From the NCBI RefSeq assembly GCF_016597815.1, contig NZ_VCHA01000003.1, positions 461,465 to 525,464 on the forward strand: a DNA stretch of 64,000 nucleotides. The letters run 5' to 3'. Below the pieces are notes generated by a model, which had not been told where the DNA came from, searched no databases, and saw nothing but the letters and a program-made list of their open reading frames with translations. Origin of the DNA: Marinobacter sp. DY40_1A1 (GTDB taxonomy: Bacteria; Pseudomonadota; Gammaproteobacteria; Pseudomonadales; Oleiphilaceae). Shown here piece by piece: positions 15,827 to 26,044 of the stretch. The position numbers and the translations under genes are program-made. Within the stretch, counting starts at the first letter, position 1. Each line of letters begins with the position of its first letter.

Positions 15827-16666
15827 TTAAATAGCTATAGGTGCTTTGATGCCGGGGTAAGGGTCGTAGCCTTCGAACTCGAAGTCGTCCAGTTCGTAGT
15901 CAAAAATTGAATCTGGCTTACGCTTGATAACCAGCTTAGGCAGGGCCTTTGGCTCGCGCTTTAGCTGTTCGAAAACGATGTCATCGGTGAGGTGATTTTG
16001 ATACAGATGACAGTCGCCAAAGGTATGCACAAACTCGCCAACTTCCAGTTCACACTGCTGCGCAATCATATGCGTTAACAAGGCGTATGACGCAATGTTG
16101 AAGGGTACGCCCAAAAAAAGATCTGCACTACGCTGATAAAGCTGGCAAGAGAGCTTGCCGTCGAGCACGTAGAACTGGAACAGGCAGTGGCAGGGTGCCA
16201 GTGCCATCAGGCCTTTCTCGGCGTTTTCCTGAGGTCCAATAGATTCATCCGGAAGCTCGGCCGGGTTCCAGGCGGATACGATCAGGCGACGGGAGTTTGG
16301 CTTTTTGCGGATCTGGTCGATTACTTCGCTGATCTGGTCGACTACCCGTCCGTCCGGGCACTCCCAGCTTCGCCACTGCTTGCCGTAAATCGGGCCAAGG
16401 TCGCCATTTTCCAGCGCCCACTCGTTCCAGATGGAGACTTTGCGTTCTTTCAGCCAGTTGTTGTCTGTGGAGCCTTTCAGGAACCAGAGCAACTCGTAAA
16501 TGATACTGCGCAGGTGAACTTTTTTGGTGGTAACCAGAGGAAAACCTTCCTGGAGGTTAAACCGGATCTGGCGTCCGAAAACAGAGCGGGTACCAACGCC
16601 GGTACGGTCGCCTTTGTCGAATCCGTTGTCCACTACGTCGCGCATCAGGTCGAGATAGGCTTTCAT
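15827..16666 (-). CDS. thyA: Thymidylate synthase ThyA
   Basis: Methylates dUMP to dTMP using methylene-tetrahydrofolate, giving dihydrofolate for FolA. The 279 residues are a little longer than E. coli ThyA (264). The nucleophilic Cys is in [12 protein letters not shown], and [20 protein letters not shown] plus THMIAQQ and [12 protein letters not shown] are the dUMP- and folate-binding blocks. The first bases overlap the stop of lgt by four, so lgt-thyA are translationally coupled, an order shared with many gammaproteobacteria. Confidence 0.97.
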   Translation of the reverse strand: MKAYLDLMRDVVDNGFDKGDRTGVGTRSVFGRQIRFNLQEGFPLVTTKKVHLRSIIYELLWFLKGSTDNNWLKERKVSIWNEWALENGDLGPIYGKQWRSWECPDGRVVDQISEVIDQIRKKPNSRRLIVSAWNPAELPDESIGPQENAEKGLMALAPCHCLFQFYVLDGKLSCQLYQRSADLFLGVPFNIASYALLTHMIAQQCELEVGEFVHTFGDCHLYQNHLTDDIVFEQLKREPKALPKLVIKRKPDSIFDYELDDFEFEGYDPYPGIKAPIAI

Positions 16667-17454
16667 TCCGCGTTTCTCCGGTAAGCAATAAACATCAAGG
16701 CCAGGCCGGCCAGAAGCATCGGTAAGGACAGCACCTGCCCCATGGTGACCCAGTCAAACGCCAGGTACCCCAACTGCGCATCCGGTTGGCGTACAAACTC
16801 AACCAGGAAGCGAAAAATGCCGTAGCAAATCAGGAACAGTCCTGACACGGCCATTCTTGGGCGTGGTTTTGCAGAGAACCACCATAGGATGACGAAGAAT
16901 AGAACCCCCTCGAGGGCAAACTGGTATAGCTGGGAAGGATGGCGGGCCAGCGCGTCCGGGGCCTGGCGGAATACCATTCCCCACGGCATATCCGTGGGCT
17001 TGCCCCAGAGTTCACCATTGATAAAGTTACCAATTCGCCCTGCCCCAAGACCTACTGGCACAAGAGGGGCTACAAAGTCCGCTAGATGCCAGAAGCCGGT
17101 TCCGATTTTTCGGCCGTACCACCAGATAGCGAACATTACACCCAACAGCCCGCCGTGGAAGGACATTCCACCTTCCCAGACCCGCAGGAGCCAAAGAGGG
17201 TCTGCCAGGAAAGCGTCAAAATTGTAGAAGATGACGTATCCAAAGCGCCCGCCCAGAATAACGCCCAACGCAAGATAAAATAGCAGGTCGCCCATTTGCT
17301 CTTCAGTAATCGGGGACCAGGGTTTACGTGTGCGCAATCTGCCCAACCACCAGCCTGCCAGAAAGCCGACCAGGTAGGTGAGTCCATACCAGTGAATTTT
17401 GAGCGGCCCGATGGCAATGGCTACGGGGTCTATCTGTGGATGCTGGAGCATCAA
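16663..17454 (-). CDS. lgt: Prolipoprotein diacylglyceryl transferase Lgt
   Basis: Transfers diacylglycerol from phosphatidylglycerol to the lipobox Cys of prelipoproteins in the inner membrane; LpoA in this window is one likely client. 263 residues with about seven helices. Family signatures: [11 protein letters not shown] near the start, the HGGLLG loop, and [16 protein letters not shown], which carries the Arg and Asn-Glu residues of the Lgt signature. It overlaps thyA by four bases and is preceded by the TSUP gene seven bases upstream. Confidence 0.97.
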   Translation of the reverse strand: MMLQHPQIDPVAIAIGPLKIHWYGLTYLVGFLAGWWLGRLRTRKPWSPITEEQMGDLLFYLALGVILGGRFGYVIFYNFDAFLADPLWLLRVWEGGMSFHGGLLGVMFAIWWYGRKIGTGFWHLADFVAPLVPVGLGAGRIGNFINGELWGKPTDMPWGMVFRQAPDALARHPSQLYQFALEGVLFFVILWWFSAKPRPRMAVSGLFLICYGIFRFLVEFVRQPDAQLGYLAFDWVTMGQVLSLPMLLAGLALMFIAYRRNAE

Positions 17455-17461
17455 TAACCTC

Positions 17462-18265
17462 TCAACTCAAAAGAAAACGTAGGCCAACCACCAGAAGCAG
17501 GATGGCAAATACGCGTTTCAGCGCCTTGGCGTTAAGCCGGTGCGCCAGGTTTGCCCCCACTCGGGCAAACAGCACACTGGTAAGAATAATCCCGATCAAA
17601 GCAGGCAAATAGATATAACCAAGGCTGTATTCCGGCAGGGCCGGCTCGTTCCATCCTGTCCAGGCATTGCCCACAGCACCGGCAACCGCAATTGGCAATC
17701 CGCAGGCGGCGGAGGTGCCTACCGCCTGCTGCATACGAACATTGCTCCAGCTCAGGTAGGGCACAGTAAGCGTTCCGCCGCCTATCCCGAAAATCGCTGA
17801 GGCCCAGCCAATACCTGCACCCGCACCTGCAAGGCCGGCTTTGCCTGCAACATTTCGGCCTGGCGAGGGGTTTACCTCGAACAGCATTTTCAGCCCGACC
17901 AGAATGACAAACACACCGATAATAAGTTCCAGCATAGCTCCGCTTAGCAGGGCAGCTGTCCAGGCGCCTATAAGCGCGCCAGCAACGATACCGAAGGCCA
18001 TCGGCCGGAATACATCCCAGCGGATAGCCCCATGACCGTGATGCGAACGAATGGAGCTGAGGGATGTAAACACGATGGTCGCAAGTGAGGTGCCAACGGC
18101 CATGTGTGCCGCAATTTCCAGACTAAAATCCTGAGCCCCGAAACTGAAAATCAGTACTGGCACAATAATAAGGCCACCGCCAATTCCAAAAAGGCCTGCA
18201 AGGGTGCCAGCAAAGGCTCCGAGTATCAGATAGATGGCAAATACGGATAACAGGGACATACACAC
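17462..18265 (-). CDS. TSUP family (TauE/SafE-like) membrane transporter
   Basis: 267 residues, about eight hydrophobic helices in two homologous halves; [15 protein letters not shown] in the first half and [15 protein letters not shown] in the second are the duplicated TSUP signature. Members export sulfite, sulfoacetate or related anions, or take up thiosulfate; the substrate is not evident here. A second Met at codon 3 is an equally possible start. It leads the lgt-thyA-(folA) unit on the minus strand, but nothing in those genes hints at sulfur metabolism, so the link is positional. Confidence 0.88.
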   Translation of the reverse strand: MCMSLLSVFAIYLILGAFAGTLAGLFGIGGGLIIVPVLIFSFGAQDFSLEIAAHMAVGTSLATIVFTSLSSIRSHHGHGAIRWDVFRPMAFGIVAGALIGAWTAALLSGAMLELIIGVFVILVGLKMLFEVNPSPGRNVAGKAGLAGAGAGIGWASAIFGIGGGTLTVPYLSWSNVRMQQAVGTSAACGLPIAVAGAVGNAWTGWNEPALPEYSLGYIYLPALIGIILTSVLFARVGANLAHRLNAKALKRVFAILLLVVGLRFLLS

Positions 18266-18354
18266 TCACACATCCGGGAAAACAAGGCTGGTATGATACA
18301 CACCGGCCGTACAATATGCAGCGCCCGAAATTAAGCATTGGAGACCAACCCGGC

Positions 18355-19128
18355 ATGTGCCTGATCGCTTTTTCTCTTAGCCAGAGTGCCCGATTTCCGC
18401 TGGTGGTAGCCGCTAACCGTGATGAGTTTTTTCGCAGACCCACCGCACCTATGGACTGGTGGACAACAGATGCTGGCAACCGAGTGCTCTCCGGCCGGGA
18501 TTTGCAATCCGGCGGCACCTGGCTGGCCGTGTCCCCGGAAGGGCTGGTCACCGCGGTAACGAATGTCCGAGAAGGGTCGCCAGAAGCCGGCAGTATAAGC
18601 CGTGGAGAGCTACCCCTCAGGGCGCTTGCAGAATCAGAAGTGCAACTGCAAAACAGCCTGAAAGGCACATCATCCTGCTACTCAGGGTTCAATCTGGTTC
18701 GCCTCGGTGAGAGCTCTGGCTGGTACTACAGCAACCGCGATGCTCACCCGGGCCGCAACATTTACCGTGGCACTTATGGTCTGAGCAATCACCTGCTCCA
18801 AACACCTTGGCCCAAGCTTTTGCGCCTCAGGGAAGCGGTTGGCCACACAGTTAAATCTGCTGACAGGAACACAGACACTCTGCACAAAGAGCTTACCAGC
18901 CTGCTGCAAGACACCACGCCCGCGCCAGACCACCTGCTCCCAAACTCAGGCGTACACCGTGATACCGAGCGCTTTCTTTCATCTCCATTTATAACCGGCA
19001 CAGAATACGGCACCCGCGCCACTACCGTAATCAGCATCTCCAACACCGGCGAAATCCATGTGAGTGAGCAAAGCTGGGCACCTGAAGGGCATCCTGTGGA
19101 ATACCGGGAGTTCCACTGGCAGCGATAG
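18355..19128 (+). CDS. NRDE (TANGO2-like) family protein
   Basis: 257 residues from the ATG at 18355 giving MCLIAF, the invariant start with Cys2, and the name-giving NRDE box in AANRDEFFRRPT (about 20-31). TWLAVSPEGLVTAVTNVRE and HPGRNIYRGTYGLSNHLL follow. The Cys2 start suggests an Ntn-hydrolase-type fold; eukaryotic relatives (TANGO2) affect lipid and haem handling, but no bacterial reaction is established. An upstream in-frame ATG would bury Cys2 and is rejected. Divergent from the TSUP gene, followed by xseB 55 bp later. Confidence 0.85.
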   Translation: MCLIAFSLSQSARFPLVVAANRDEFFRRPTAPMDWWTTDAGNRVLSGRDLQSGGTWLAVSPEGLVTAVTNVREGSPEAGSISRGELPLRALAESEVQLQNSLKGTSSCYSGFNLVRLGESSGWYYSNRDAHPGRNIYRGTYGLSNHLLQTPWPKLLRLREAVGHTVKSADRNTDTLHKELTSLLQDTTPAPDHLLPNSGVHRDTERFLSSPFITGTEYGTRATTVISISNTGEIHVSEQSWAPEGHPVEYREFHWQR

Positions 19129-19183
19129 CGCTCAGCCTCTGATATAATCCGCGAAATTCGTCCACCCGATCGGAGGGCCGCAG

Positions 19184-19438
19184 ATGGCCGGTCAACAAGA
19201 CGCTACATCCATTGCCGACTTTGAAAAGTCTCTTGATGAGCTGGAAACACTTGTTCGCAACCTCGAACAGGGGGAGTTATCTCTCGAGCAATCCCTGACG
19301 GCCTTCGAGCGCGGCGTGAAGCTTACCCGCGCTTGTCAGCAGGCCCTCAAAGGCGCTGAGCAGCGAGTTGAACAACTGGTGCAGAATGATGACGGCACCC
19401 TGGAAACCCGCCCTTTTTCTCCGGACGACGCCGACTGA
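19184..19438 (+). CDS. xseB: Exodeoxyribonuclease VII small subunit XseB
   Basis: 84 residues, all helical: [36 protein letters not shown] sequence is diagnostic of XseB, which forms a multimeric coat on XseA to make the single-strand-specific nuclease. A TCGGAGGG ribosome binding site lies just upstream, and a -10-like TATAAT at 19143-19148. The stop overlaps the ispA start by one base (TGATG). The xseB-ispA-dxs order is widely conserved in gammaproteobacteria although the nuclease has no role in isoprenoid synthesis; xseA is not in the window. Confidence 0.95.
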   Translation: MAGQQDATSIADFEKSLDELETLVRNLEQGELSLEQSLTAFERGVKLTRACQQALKGAEQRVEQLVQNDDGTLETRPFSPDDAD

Positions 19439-20334
19439 TGCCTAACGGAACCCTGCCGACCATGGATTACCTTGAAACCTGCCGCAGCCGTGTGGATGCT
19501 GAGCTGGACCGCCTCATTGCATCCGGGTCGACCTCTAAGCGACTTCAGGAAGCCATGCGCTACAGTGTTCTGGGCGGAGGTAAACGTATACGCCCGGCGT
19601 TAAGTCTGGCCGCTGCAAGAGCTTTGGGACAGGATATGGAGATCGCTCTGGTGCCCGCCTGTGCGGTCGAGTTGATCCACGCTTATTCACTTGTTCATGA
19701 CGACCTTCCAGCCATGGACAACGACGAACTGCGCCGGGGCCGGCCCACTGCCCATATTGCTTTTGATGAGGCTACAGCTATTCTTGCCGGCGATGCCCTG
19801 CAGGCATTGGCGTTTGAGTGGCTGGCAGAAGCGCCCGGGATAGAAGCTCCAGCACGGCTTGCCATGATTCAGGAACTGGCCCACGCAAGTGGCCATAGTG
19901 GTATGGTCGGAGGCCAGGCTATTGACCTTGAATCTGTCGGCAAGAGCCTGACACTGGCACAACTTGAAAATATGCACCGACATAAAACCGGTGCATTAAT
20001 TGAAGCCAGCGTTCGCATTGGTGCGCTGACCGCCCCTGATGTCAGCAAACGCTCACTGGAAGCCCTGACAACCTACGCCAAAGCGCTCGGGTTGGCGTTC
20101 CAGGTTCAGGATGACCTCCTGGACATTGAAGGCGATACTGAAATCATCGGTAAGCCTCAGGGCTCCGATATCGCCCGCGCCAAGCCGACTTATCCGGCAC
20201 TGCTTGGGCTGGACGGAGCGCGGCAGCACCTCTCCTCTTTGCTGAACAGTGCCCTTGAGAGCCTGCAGGACTTCGGGCCGGAAGCCGACCCTCTCAGAGC
20301 CATGGCGGATTACGTAGTGGCAAGAACTCACTGA
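19438..20334 (+). CDS. ispA: Farnesyl diphosphate synthase IspA
   Basis: Condenses isopentenyl diphosphate with dimethylallyl and geranyl diphosphate to make farnesyl diphosphate, precursor of undecaprenyl phosphate, quinone side chains and haem O. 298 residues; first Asp-rich motif DDLPAMD (88-94, the bacterial DDxxxxD form), LGGGKRIRPAL for diphosphate binding, and second motif DDLLDIEGD. The start at 19438 overlaps xseB by one base; Met9 is an alternative. Translationally coupled to xseB and followed by dxs, which makes the first committed substrate of the same pathway. Confidence 0.96.
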   Translation: MPNGTLPTMDYLETCRSRVDAELDRLIASGSTSKRLQEAMRYSVLGGGKRIRPALSLAAARALGQDMEIALVPACAVELIHAYSLVHDDLPAMDNDELRRGRPTAHIAFDEATAILAGDALQALAFEWLAEAPGIEAPARLAMIQELAHASGHSGMVGGQAIDLESVGKSLTLAQLENMHRHKTGALIEASVRIGALTAPDVSKRSLEALTTYAKALGLAFQVQDDLLDIEGDTEIIGKPQGSDIARAKPTYPALLGLDGARQHLSSLLNSALESLQDFGPEADPLRAMADYVVARTH

Positions 20335-20348
20335 ACCTGCTGACATAT

Positions 20349-20378
20349 GTGAAATAGGCCTCCCTGTTCCCTTATAAT
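20349..20378 (+). promoter_or_regulatory. Likely promoter of dxs
   Basis: GTGAAA (20349-20354) and TATAAT (20373-20378) are separated by 18 bases, in the short gap after ispA. The -10 box overlaps an in-frame ATG at 20377, so that ATG would not be in a transcript from this promoter; this favours the dxs start at 20419. The -35 is only a partial match. Confidence 0.5.
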
Positions 20379-20418
20379 GCCAGCCAGTTATCGAACATCC
20401 CGGAAAAGACCCGTACAG

Positions 20419-22350
20419 ATGCAGGACACTTATATTTTCAAGGAAATCCCGTCACAGCGACCCAACACACCGTTGCTGGACCGGATTGACGTACCCGCCC
20501 AACTGCGGGAGCTGCCGTCTGATCAGCTGACCCAGTTTGCGAGAGAGCTACGGGCCTTCCTGCTGTGGTCTGTCGGGCAGACCGGTGGCCATTTTGGCGC
20601 CGGGCTGGGCGTGCTCGAACTCACGGTAGCCTTACACTATGTTTTCAACACACCGGAAGACCGACTGGTGTGGGATGTTGGCCACCAGGCCTACCCACAC
20701 AAGATCCTGACCGGCCGCCGTGAGCAAATGGGCAGCATCCGGCGCAAAGACGGCCTTGCCGGTTTCCCCAAACGTGCGGAAAGCGTGTACGACACCTTTG
20801 GTGTGGGCCATTCCAGCACCTCCATCAGCGCAGCCTTGGGCATGGCCATCGCCGCCCGACAGCAGGACACTGGCCGCAAGAGCATTGCCGTAATCGGTGA
20901 TGGCGCCATGACAGCAGGCATGGCTTTTGAGGCACTGAACCACGCTGGGCACCTGCGCGCCGATATGCTGGTGATCCTGAACGATAACGACATGTCGATT
21001 TCGCGCAATGTCGGAGGTCTATCCAACTATTTCGCCAAATTGCTATCAAGCCGTACCTACAACCAGGTTCGCGACAGCAGCAAAAAAGTTCTTCAGGGTG
21101 CACCCCACCTGATGGCCCTGGCAAAGAAAACCGAAGAGCACTTCAAAGGCATGATTGTGCCGGGCACGCTGTTTGAAGAACTGGGTTTCAACTACATCGG
21201 GCCTATTGATGGCCACGACCTGCCCTTACTGGTTGAGACGCTGGAAAATATCCGCGAGCTTGAGGGGCCTCAGTTCCTCCACGTGGTAACGACCAAGGGC
21301 AAGGGCTTTGCCCCGGCGGAAGCCGACCCCATTGGCTACCACGCTATAAACAAAATTGAACCTGTACCCGCCAGCAAGCCAGAGCCAGTCAAATCTGTCG
21401 CGACGACGCAAAAGTATGCGAACGTTTTCGGCCAGTGGCTGTGTGATGCGGCTGAACTGGATGATCGTGTGAGCGGTATTACCCCCGCCATGTGCGAAGG
21501 CTCGGATTTGCTGGCGTTCTCTGAACGCTTCCCGGACCGATATTTCGATGTCGCCATTGCGGAACAGCATGCCGTAACGCTAGCAGCGGGCATGGCCTGC
21601 GATGGCGCAAAACCGGTGGTTGCAATCTACTCGACGTTTTTACAACGCGGCTACGATCAGCTGATTCACGATGTGGCCATCCAGAATCTGGATGTACTGT
21701 TCGCTATCGACCGGGCGGGTCTGGTCGGTGAAGACGGGCCGACCCACGCAGGCGCGTTTGATATCAGCTACCTGCGCTGCATACCGAATATGGTGTTGAT
21801 GACGCCATCGGACGAGAACGAAACCCGTCAACTGCTTCAGACTGGCCTGATGTTTGATGGCCCAGCAGCTGTGCGCTACCCGCGCGGAACCGGGCCAGGT
21901 GCAGAGATCCAGAAAGAACTTACCCCACTGGCAATCGGCAAGGGACGCAAGGTTCGCGAAGGCAGCGGCATCGCTATTCTCAACTTTGGCACGCTACTCA
22001 CACCGGCTCTGGAAGCCGCCGAAAAGCTGGGGGCAACCGTGGCCGACATGCGCTTCGTCAAGCCTTTGGACGAGGCGCTGGTTCTGGAACTCGCAGAACA
22101 ACACGACCTGCTGGTTACTCTCGAAGAGAATGCCATTGCCGGCGGCGCAGGGAGTGCTGTTACGGAGTTTCTGAACAGCCAGGAGGTTTCCATGCCGGTG
22201 CTTCAACTCGGGTTGCCAGACAGCTTTATTGATCACGGCAAACACGAAGAACTGCTCAAGGATTGCGGGTTGGATGCCAATGGCATATTCGCCGCCATAA
22301 GCACGCGCATGGAACGCCTGCAGCACCAAAGGCTCAAAGCGGTCAAATAA
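20419..22350 (+). CDS. dxs: 1-deoxy-D-xylulose-5-phosphate synthase Dxs
   Basis: Thiamine-diphosphate enzyme joining pyruvate and glyceraldehyde 3-phosphate, the first step of the MEP isoprenoid route. The ATG at 20419 gives 643 residues with [16 protein letters not shown] near the start; an upstream ATG (20377) lies within a probable -10 box. Visible blocks: [32 protein letters not shown], ThDP/Mg motif [18 protein letters not shown] to NDNDMSIS, and transketolase-type C-terminal half with [13 protein letters not shown] and GPTHAGAFD. Last gene of xseB-ispA-dxs, closed by a terminator. Confidence 0.96.
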   Translation: MQDTYIFKEIPSQRPNTPLLDRIDVPAQLRELPSDQLTQFARELRAFLLWSVGQTGGHFGAGLGVLELTVALHYVFNTPEDRLVWDVGHQAYPHKILTGRREQMGSIRRKDGLAGFPKRAESVYDTFGVGHSSTSISAALGMAIAARQQDTGRKSIAVIGDGAMTAGMAFEALNHAGHLRADMLVILNDNDMSISRNVGGLSNYFAKLLSSRTYNQVRDSSKKVLQGAPHLMALAKKTEEHFKGMIVPGTLFEELGFNYIGPIDGHDLPLLVETLENIRELEGPQFLHVVTTKGKGFAPAEADPIGYHAINKIEPVPASKPEPVKSVATTQKYANVFGQWLCDAAELDDRVSGITPAMCEGSDLLAFSERFPDRYFDVAIAEQHAVTLAAGMACDGAKPVVAIYSTFLQRGYDQLIHDVAIQNLDVLFAIDRAGLVGEDGPTHAGAFDISYLRCIPNMVLMTPSDENETRQLLQTGLMFDGPAAVRYPRGTGPGAEIQKELTPLAIGKGRKVREGSGIAILNFGTLLTPALEAAEKLGATVADMRFVKPLDEALVLELAEQHDLLVTLEENAIAGGAGSAVTEFLNSQEVSMPVLQLGLPDSFIDHGKHEELLKDCGLDANGIFAAISTRMERLQHQRLKAVK

Positions 22351-22383
22351 CACCGCCAGCCAGAAGTCTTCTTACCAATACGC

Positions 22384-22418
22384 AAAAAGCCCGCTTATTT
22401 AATAAGGCGGGCTTTTTT
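22384..22418 (+). terminator. Terminator after dxs
   Basis: AAAAAGCCCGC (22384-22394) pairs with GCGGGCTTTTT near 22408-22418, with TTATT/AATAA extending the stem past a one-base bulge. It lies between dxs and the convergent ribA and has A and T tracts on both sides, so it can act for both. Confidence 0.85.
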
Positions 22419-22451
22419 GTGTCTGCCAGAAGTACCAGGCCAAAACTGGAA

Positions 22452-23066
22452 TTATAGCTGGGGGTCATCGTCCTGATGGGTTTCCAGCCAATGCCCAAGC
22501 TTACTTTGCTTGGTGTCGAGATAATGCTCGTTATGAGGATTGCGACCAACATGCAAGGGAACGCGCTCGGTTACTGCAATGCCATAAGAGGTCAGTGCTT
22601 TGACCTTGCGAGGATTATTCGTCATCAGGCGCAGGCTTTTGATACCCAGATGTTCCAGCATATCCTTGCACATGCTGTAATCGCGCAAGTCTGCGGCAAA
22701 ACCCAGGCGCTCGTTTGCCTCAACGGTATCTGCGCCCTGATCCTGCAGACGGTAGGCGCGGATTTTATTCAGCAAGCCGATACCCCGGCCTTCCTGACGC
22801 AAATACATCAAAATACCGCGGCCTTCACGAGCAATGCTGCGTAACGCCTCTTCAAGCTGATAACCACAGTCGCAACGCATGCTGTACAACGCATCGCCTG
22901 TAAGGCATTCAGAGTGCGTGCGGGCCAGCATGGGCTCGTCGCCGTCCAGCGACCCCAGGGTCAGGGCAACATGCTCCTTTCCCGTGTCCGGTTCTTCAAA
23001 GCCATGCATATCGAATACCCCGAAAGGGGTCGGCAACCGGCAGGTCTCGATGTAACGAACAGCCAC
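22452..23066 (-). CDS. ribA: GTP cyclohydrolase II RibA
   Basis: Opens GTP to the first pyrimidine intermediate of riboflavin synthesis, releasing formate and diphosphate. I place the start at GTG 23066, which has CGAGGA seven bases upstream and gives 204 residues beginning [16 protein letters not shown], like the family; an ATG 57 bases earlier adds an unmatched leader. Zinc cysteines are in [15 protein letters not shown], and RQEGRGIGL holds the catalytic Arg. There is no fused RibB domain. Single gene on the minus strand, 63 bp after moaC. Confidence 0.93.
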   Translation of the reverse strand: MAVRYIETCRLPTPFGVFDMHGFEEPDTGKEHVALTLGSLDGDEPMLARTHSECLTGDALYSMRCDCGYQLEEALRSIAREGRGILMYLRQEGRGIGLLNKIRAYRLQDQGADTVEANERLGFAADLRDYSMCKDMLEHLGIKSLRLMTNNPRKVKALTSYGIAVTERVPLHVGRNPHNEHYLDTKQSKLGHWLETHQDDDPQL

Positions 23067-23129
23067 AGTGCTTCCTCGTGGTTCAATAAATCTGGGCGCG
23101 TATTCTATCACGGGCGCGCCCATCAGGCA

Positions 23130-23612
23130 TCAGTGGTCGTCGGCAATCCAATGCCCACTGCGACCGCCCTTCTTCTCCAACAAACGCACCTTGCCAATTT
23201 CCATACCCTTGTCGACGGCCTTGCACATATCGTACAGAGTCAGGGCTGCGATACTGGCGGCTGTCAGGGCTTCCATTTCCACACCGGTCTGGCCGGCAAG
23301 CTTGCACCTGGTCAGTATATGCACCGATGCGCCGTCTGCTCCCGCAGTAAGCTCCACCTTCACTGAGGTGAGGTTCAGGGCGTGGCACAAGGGAATCAGA
23401 TCGTGGGTTCGTTTGGCGGCCATTATTCCGGCAATACGGGCGACGGCCAGCACATCACCTTTCGGGTGCTCCCCGTCGATGATCATCCGGAGGGTTTCTG
23501 CCGCCATATGAATGGTCGCTTCGGCGCGCGCTTCACGCTCCGTTACGGCTTTCTCCGTAACGTCCACCATGCGGGCTTCACCCTTGTCGTCAAGATGCGT
23601 CAGTTTACTCAC
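23130..23612 (-). CDS. moaC: Cyclic pyranopterin monophosphate synthase MoaC
   Basis: Acts after MoaA in molybdenum cofactor synthesis, forming cyclic pyranopterin monophosphate. 160 residues, the normal length. Signatures: [14 protein letters not shown] at the N-terminus, [19 protein letters not shown] and [20 protein letters not shown], then the conserved [19 protein letters not shown] end with the catalytic Lys residues. No other moa or moe genes are near. Its use of GTP-derived substrate gives no proven link to neighbouring ribA. Confidence 0.96.
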   Translation of the reverse strand: MSKLTHLDDKGEARMVDVTEKAVTEREARAEATIHMAAETLRMIIDGEHPKGDVLAVARIAGIMAAKRTHDLIPLCHALNLTSVKVELTAGADGASVHILTRCKLAGQTGVEMEALTAASIAALTLYDMCKAVDKGMEIGKVRLLEKKGGRSGHWIADDH

Positions 23613-23719
23613 GGTGTCTCCCGGGTTTCAGTTTCAGTAAGTGGTGAGCAGGTTGCACTAAAATAAAGTATCAAGGGCCGGAGCATACCAGAGATGCAGG
23701 ACAGCGCGGCGAATCCAGG

Positions 23720-24703
23720 TCAACCCTGAGGCCACCAGTACCGGATCCCGGCGATACCTTGAGCGCCTGCCTGCTGAGCTTCATCAAGATCTTCTGGCTG
23801 CAGCCCTCCCAGCCCGAAAACCGGAATGGGTGCGTTTGCGACCAGATCACGGAATCCCGCCCAGCCCAGTACGGGAGCGCCCGGGTGCGTCTCTGTGGGC
23901 TTTACCGGGCCAAGCGTCACATAGTCTGCCCCAATCGCCACTGCATGATCTATCTCACGGGCGTTGTGGCAGGAAACCCCAAGCCATACCCCATCAGGCA
24001 CAGGCCTTGCCTCAAGTTTTTGGGCCTCTCGCCACGGCAGGTGCAGCCCAGCCGCATCGGGGGTGTCATCGAATGCTGCAGGCGAGCCATGCACCAAAAG
24101 GCCGGCTCCAGCTCGCTCGCACAGCTCCAGTGCAGTTTCAGCAACAGAAGCATAGCTCTCTGAATCCAAAGCTGGCGCTCTCAACAGAATCAACGCCGAA
24201 CGATCCTGCTCTGACAAGCGCTCAAGGGCCCTGCCCAGCAGTTGACCAGGATCGGCATCAGGACTGAACTCGCCGGTTAACGCCAGCAAGCAAGGGAGTT
24301 GCAGCGCCCGGATAATTGGCCGGTTAGCTGCCGGAAAATCCTCATCCCGCAGGCTTTCAGGGCGAACCCACTCTATGGGCTGCCCTTCACGGCCATGAGC
24401 GTCACCCTCGGCCTGATCCGTTCGCCAAACATCCAGAAAGACCCGCTTGTCGCCGTAGTCGTGGCGGATACCAATCACTGGTCGCAAGGAGCCCTCCGGT
24501 ATGTGTAAACCGGTTTCTTCGGCAATCTCCCGAACCAAGGCAGCCTGTACCGTTTCATCCGGCTCAACTTTGCCACCGGGAAATTCAAGCAAACCACCTT
24601 GATGGACATGGTCCGGGCGGCGGGCAATAAGTACACACCCATCACGAACGATGACGCCAACGGCCACGTGGATCTCCCGAACACCAACGTCTGTTTTGGC
24701 CAT
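23720..24703 (-). CDS. Nudix hydrolase fused to a ThiE/TenI-like domain
   Basis: 327 residues. Residues 8-135 form a MutT-type Nudix domain, with the complete Nudix box in GGKVEPDETVQAALVREI followed by AEETGL; MutT proteins remove 8-oxo-dGTP. Residues 145-327 resemble thiamine phosphate synthase / TenI: GLHLPWREA, VSCHNAREIDHAVAIGADYV and LGPVKPTETHPGAPVLGW, with FGLGGLQPEDL near the end. The same fusion next to argJ and secA is known from pseudomonads. The second domain's reaction is unproven. It starts two bases after the argJ stop. Confidence 0.9.
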   Translation of the reverse strand: MAKTDVGVREIHVAVGVIVRDGCVLIARRPDHVHQGGLLEFPGGKVEPDETVQAALVREIAEETGLHIPEGSLRPVIGIRHDYGDKRVFLDVWRTDQAEGDAHGREGQPIEWVRPESLRDEDFPAANRPIIRALQLPCLLALTGEFSPDADPGQLLGRALERLSEQDRSALILLRAPALDSESYASVAETALELCERAGAGLLVHGSPAAFDDTPDAAGLHLPWREAQKLEARPVPDGVWLGVSCHNAREIDHAVAIGADYVTLGPVKPTETHPGAPVLGWAGFRDLVANAPIPVFGLGGLQPEDLDEAQQAGAQGIAGIRYWWPQG

Positions 24704-24705
24704 GC

Positions 24706-25923
24706 TCAGCTGCGATAATCTGCGTTGATGGTGACATAGTCATGGGAGAAATCGCAGGTCCAGACGGTTTCCCTTATGTCGCCCCGTTTAAGGTTGATAG
24801 CAATCGTAATCTCCTCCTGATCCATTACTGCCTGACCCCGCTCCTCGGAATAATCCTCAGCACGTCCACCGTCTCTCACAAGACATACATCTCCGAGGTG
24901 GATTTCCAGGGCATTAACGTCCAGATCCACTACTCCAGCCCGGCCTACGGCCGCCAGAATGCGCCCCCAGTTGGGGTCTGATGCAAACAGCGCGGTCTTA
25001 ACCAGAGGAGAGTGAGCGACTGTATAGGCCACATCCAGCGCTTCCTGCTGAGCCGCTGCACCACTAACGTGAATGGTGATGAACTTGGTGGCGCCTTCAC
25101 CGTCACGCACGATGGCGTGAGCGAGATCCATGTAGATATCTTTCAGCGCGGCCTTGAGCACAGGCAGGTGCGGGCTATCGAGAGTGATTTCCGGGCCGGA
25201 ATACTGGCCGCTGGCGATGAGCGTGCAGGCATCGTTGGTGGAGGTGTCACCATCAATAGTGATTCGATTGAAGGATTGCTCCCCCAGTTCTGATGCCAAA
25301 GCCTGCAACGCATCTTGCGCAATACGCGCATCGGTGGCGATAAAGCCCAGCATGGTCGCCATATTGGGGCGAATCATACCAGCGCCCTTGCTGATGCCGG
25401 AAATAGACACTGTGTGGCCGCCCAGATCAACCTGAACCGACGCACCCTTCGGCCGCGTGTCTGTGGTCATTATACCGCTCGCCGCTTCCGCCCAGCGATT
25501 GTCCGCCGTGCTGCCCAAGGCTTCTGGCAGAGCGCCCACAATCTTCTGAACCGGCAATGGCTCACCAATCACCCCTGTTGAATAAGGCAGTACCTCTGCA
25601 GCAGTGACTCCGGCATGCTCTGCCAAGGCCTGACAACAAGCAAGCGCATCATCCATGCCACGGGCACCTGTACCCGCATTGGCATTACCTGTGTTGATCA
25701 AAAGGTAACGCGGGGCTTTTTCAGCCAGATGTTTGCGACTCAAGGTTACCGGGGCTGCGCAGAACTGGTTGCGGGTAAACAAGCCGGCAACACGGCTTCC
25801 CGGTGCCAACTCAAACACCACAATGTCCTTGCGTCCAGGCTTCTTGATGCCCGCGCTGGCAATACCCACCTTGACACCTGCTACGGGGAAAAACTCGGGT
25901 AAGGTTCCTGGTCCAACCGCCAT
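24706..25923 (-). CDS. argJ: Glutamate N-acetyltransferase / amino-acid acetyltransferase ArgJ
   Basis: Moves the acetyl group from N-acetylornithine to glutamate (and may acetylate glutamate with acetyl-CoA) in the cyclic arginine pathway. 405 residues. The proenzyme self-cleaves at a Thr within the MATMLGF motif, visible here in MIRPNMATMLGFIATDA, giving alpha and beta chains of an Ntn-like fold. DGDTSTNDAC and ASDPNWGRILAAVGRAG are further family blocks. Cotranscribed with the Nudix-ThiE gene; secA lies upstream with a terminator between. Confidence 0.96.
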   Translation of the reverse strand: MAVGPGTLPEFFPVAGVKVGIASAGIKKPGRKDIVVFELAPGSRVAGLFTRNQFCAAPVTLSRKHLAEKAPRYLLINTGNANAGTGARGMDDALACCQALAEHAGVTAAEVLPYSTGVIGEPLPVQKIVGALPEALGSTADNRWAEAASGIMTTDTRPKGASVQVDLGGHTVSISGISKGAGMIRPNMATMLGFIATDARIAQDALQALASELGEQSFNRITIDGDTSTNDACTLIASGQYSGPEITLDSPHLPVLKAALKDIYMDLAHAIVRDGEGATKFITIHVSGAAAQQEALDVAYTVAHSPLVKTALFASDPNWGRILAAVGRAGVVDLDVNALEIHLGDVCLVRDGGRAEDYSEERGQAVMDQEEITIAINLKRGDIRETVWTCDFSHDYVTINADYRS

Positions 25924-25971
25924 CCTGCCGCTCCTTTTTATAATGCTACTAGTATGAATAGGTCTGAAAAC

Positions 25972-26013
25972 GAAAAACCCGCAGTCTGCCAGTTAACTGG
26001 CCGATTGCGGGCT
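25972..26013 (-). terminator. Terminator after secA
   Basis: On the minus strand, CCCGCA at the base and a perfect CCAGTTAACTGG palindrome at the tip (25989-26000) form a long stem with an internal mismatch loop, followed by a T-rich run (TTTTTCGTTTTC). It lies between the secA stop and the argJ start, so argJ probably has its own promoter. Confidence 0.82.
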
Positions 26014-26044
26014 CCGTACTTTACTTCCTGTCTGTGCAGGGTGG

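Noticed and set aside
19143..19148. TATAAT upstream of xseB as a full promoter
   Set aside because: No matching -35 hexamer at 16-18 bases; mentioned only as a -10-like sequence.
22354..23130. FMN or other riboswitch near ribA and moaC
   Set aside because: The gaps are short (63 bp between moaC and ribA) and show no conserved riboswitch core.
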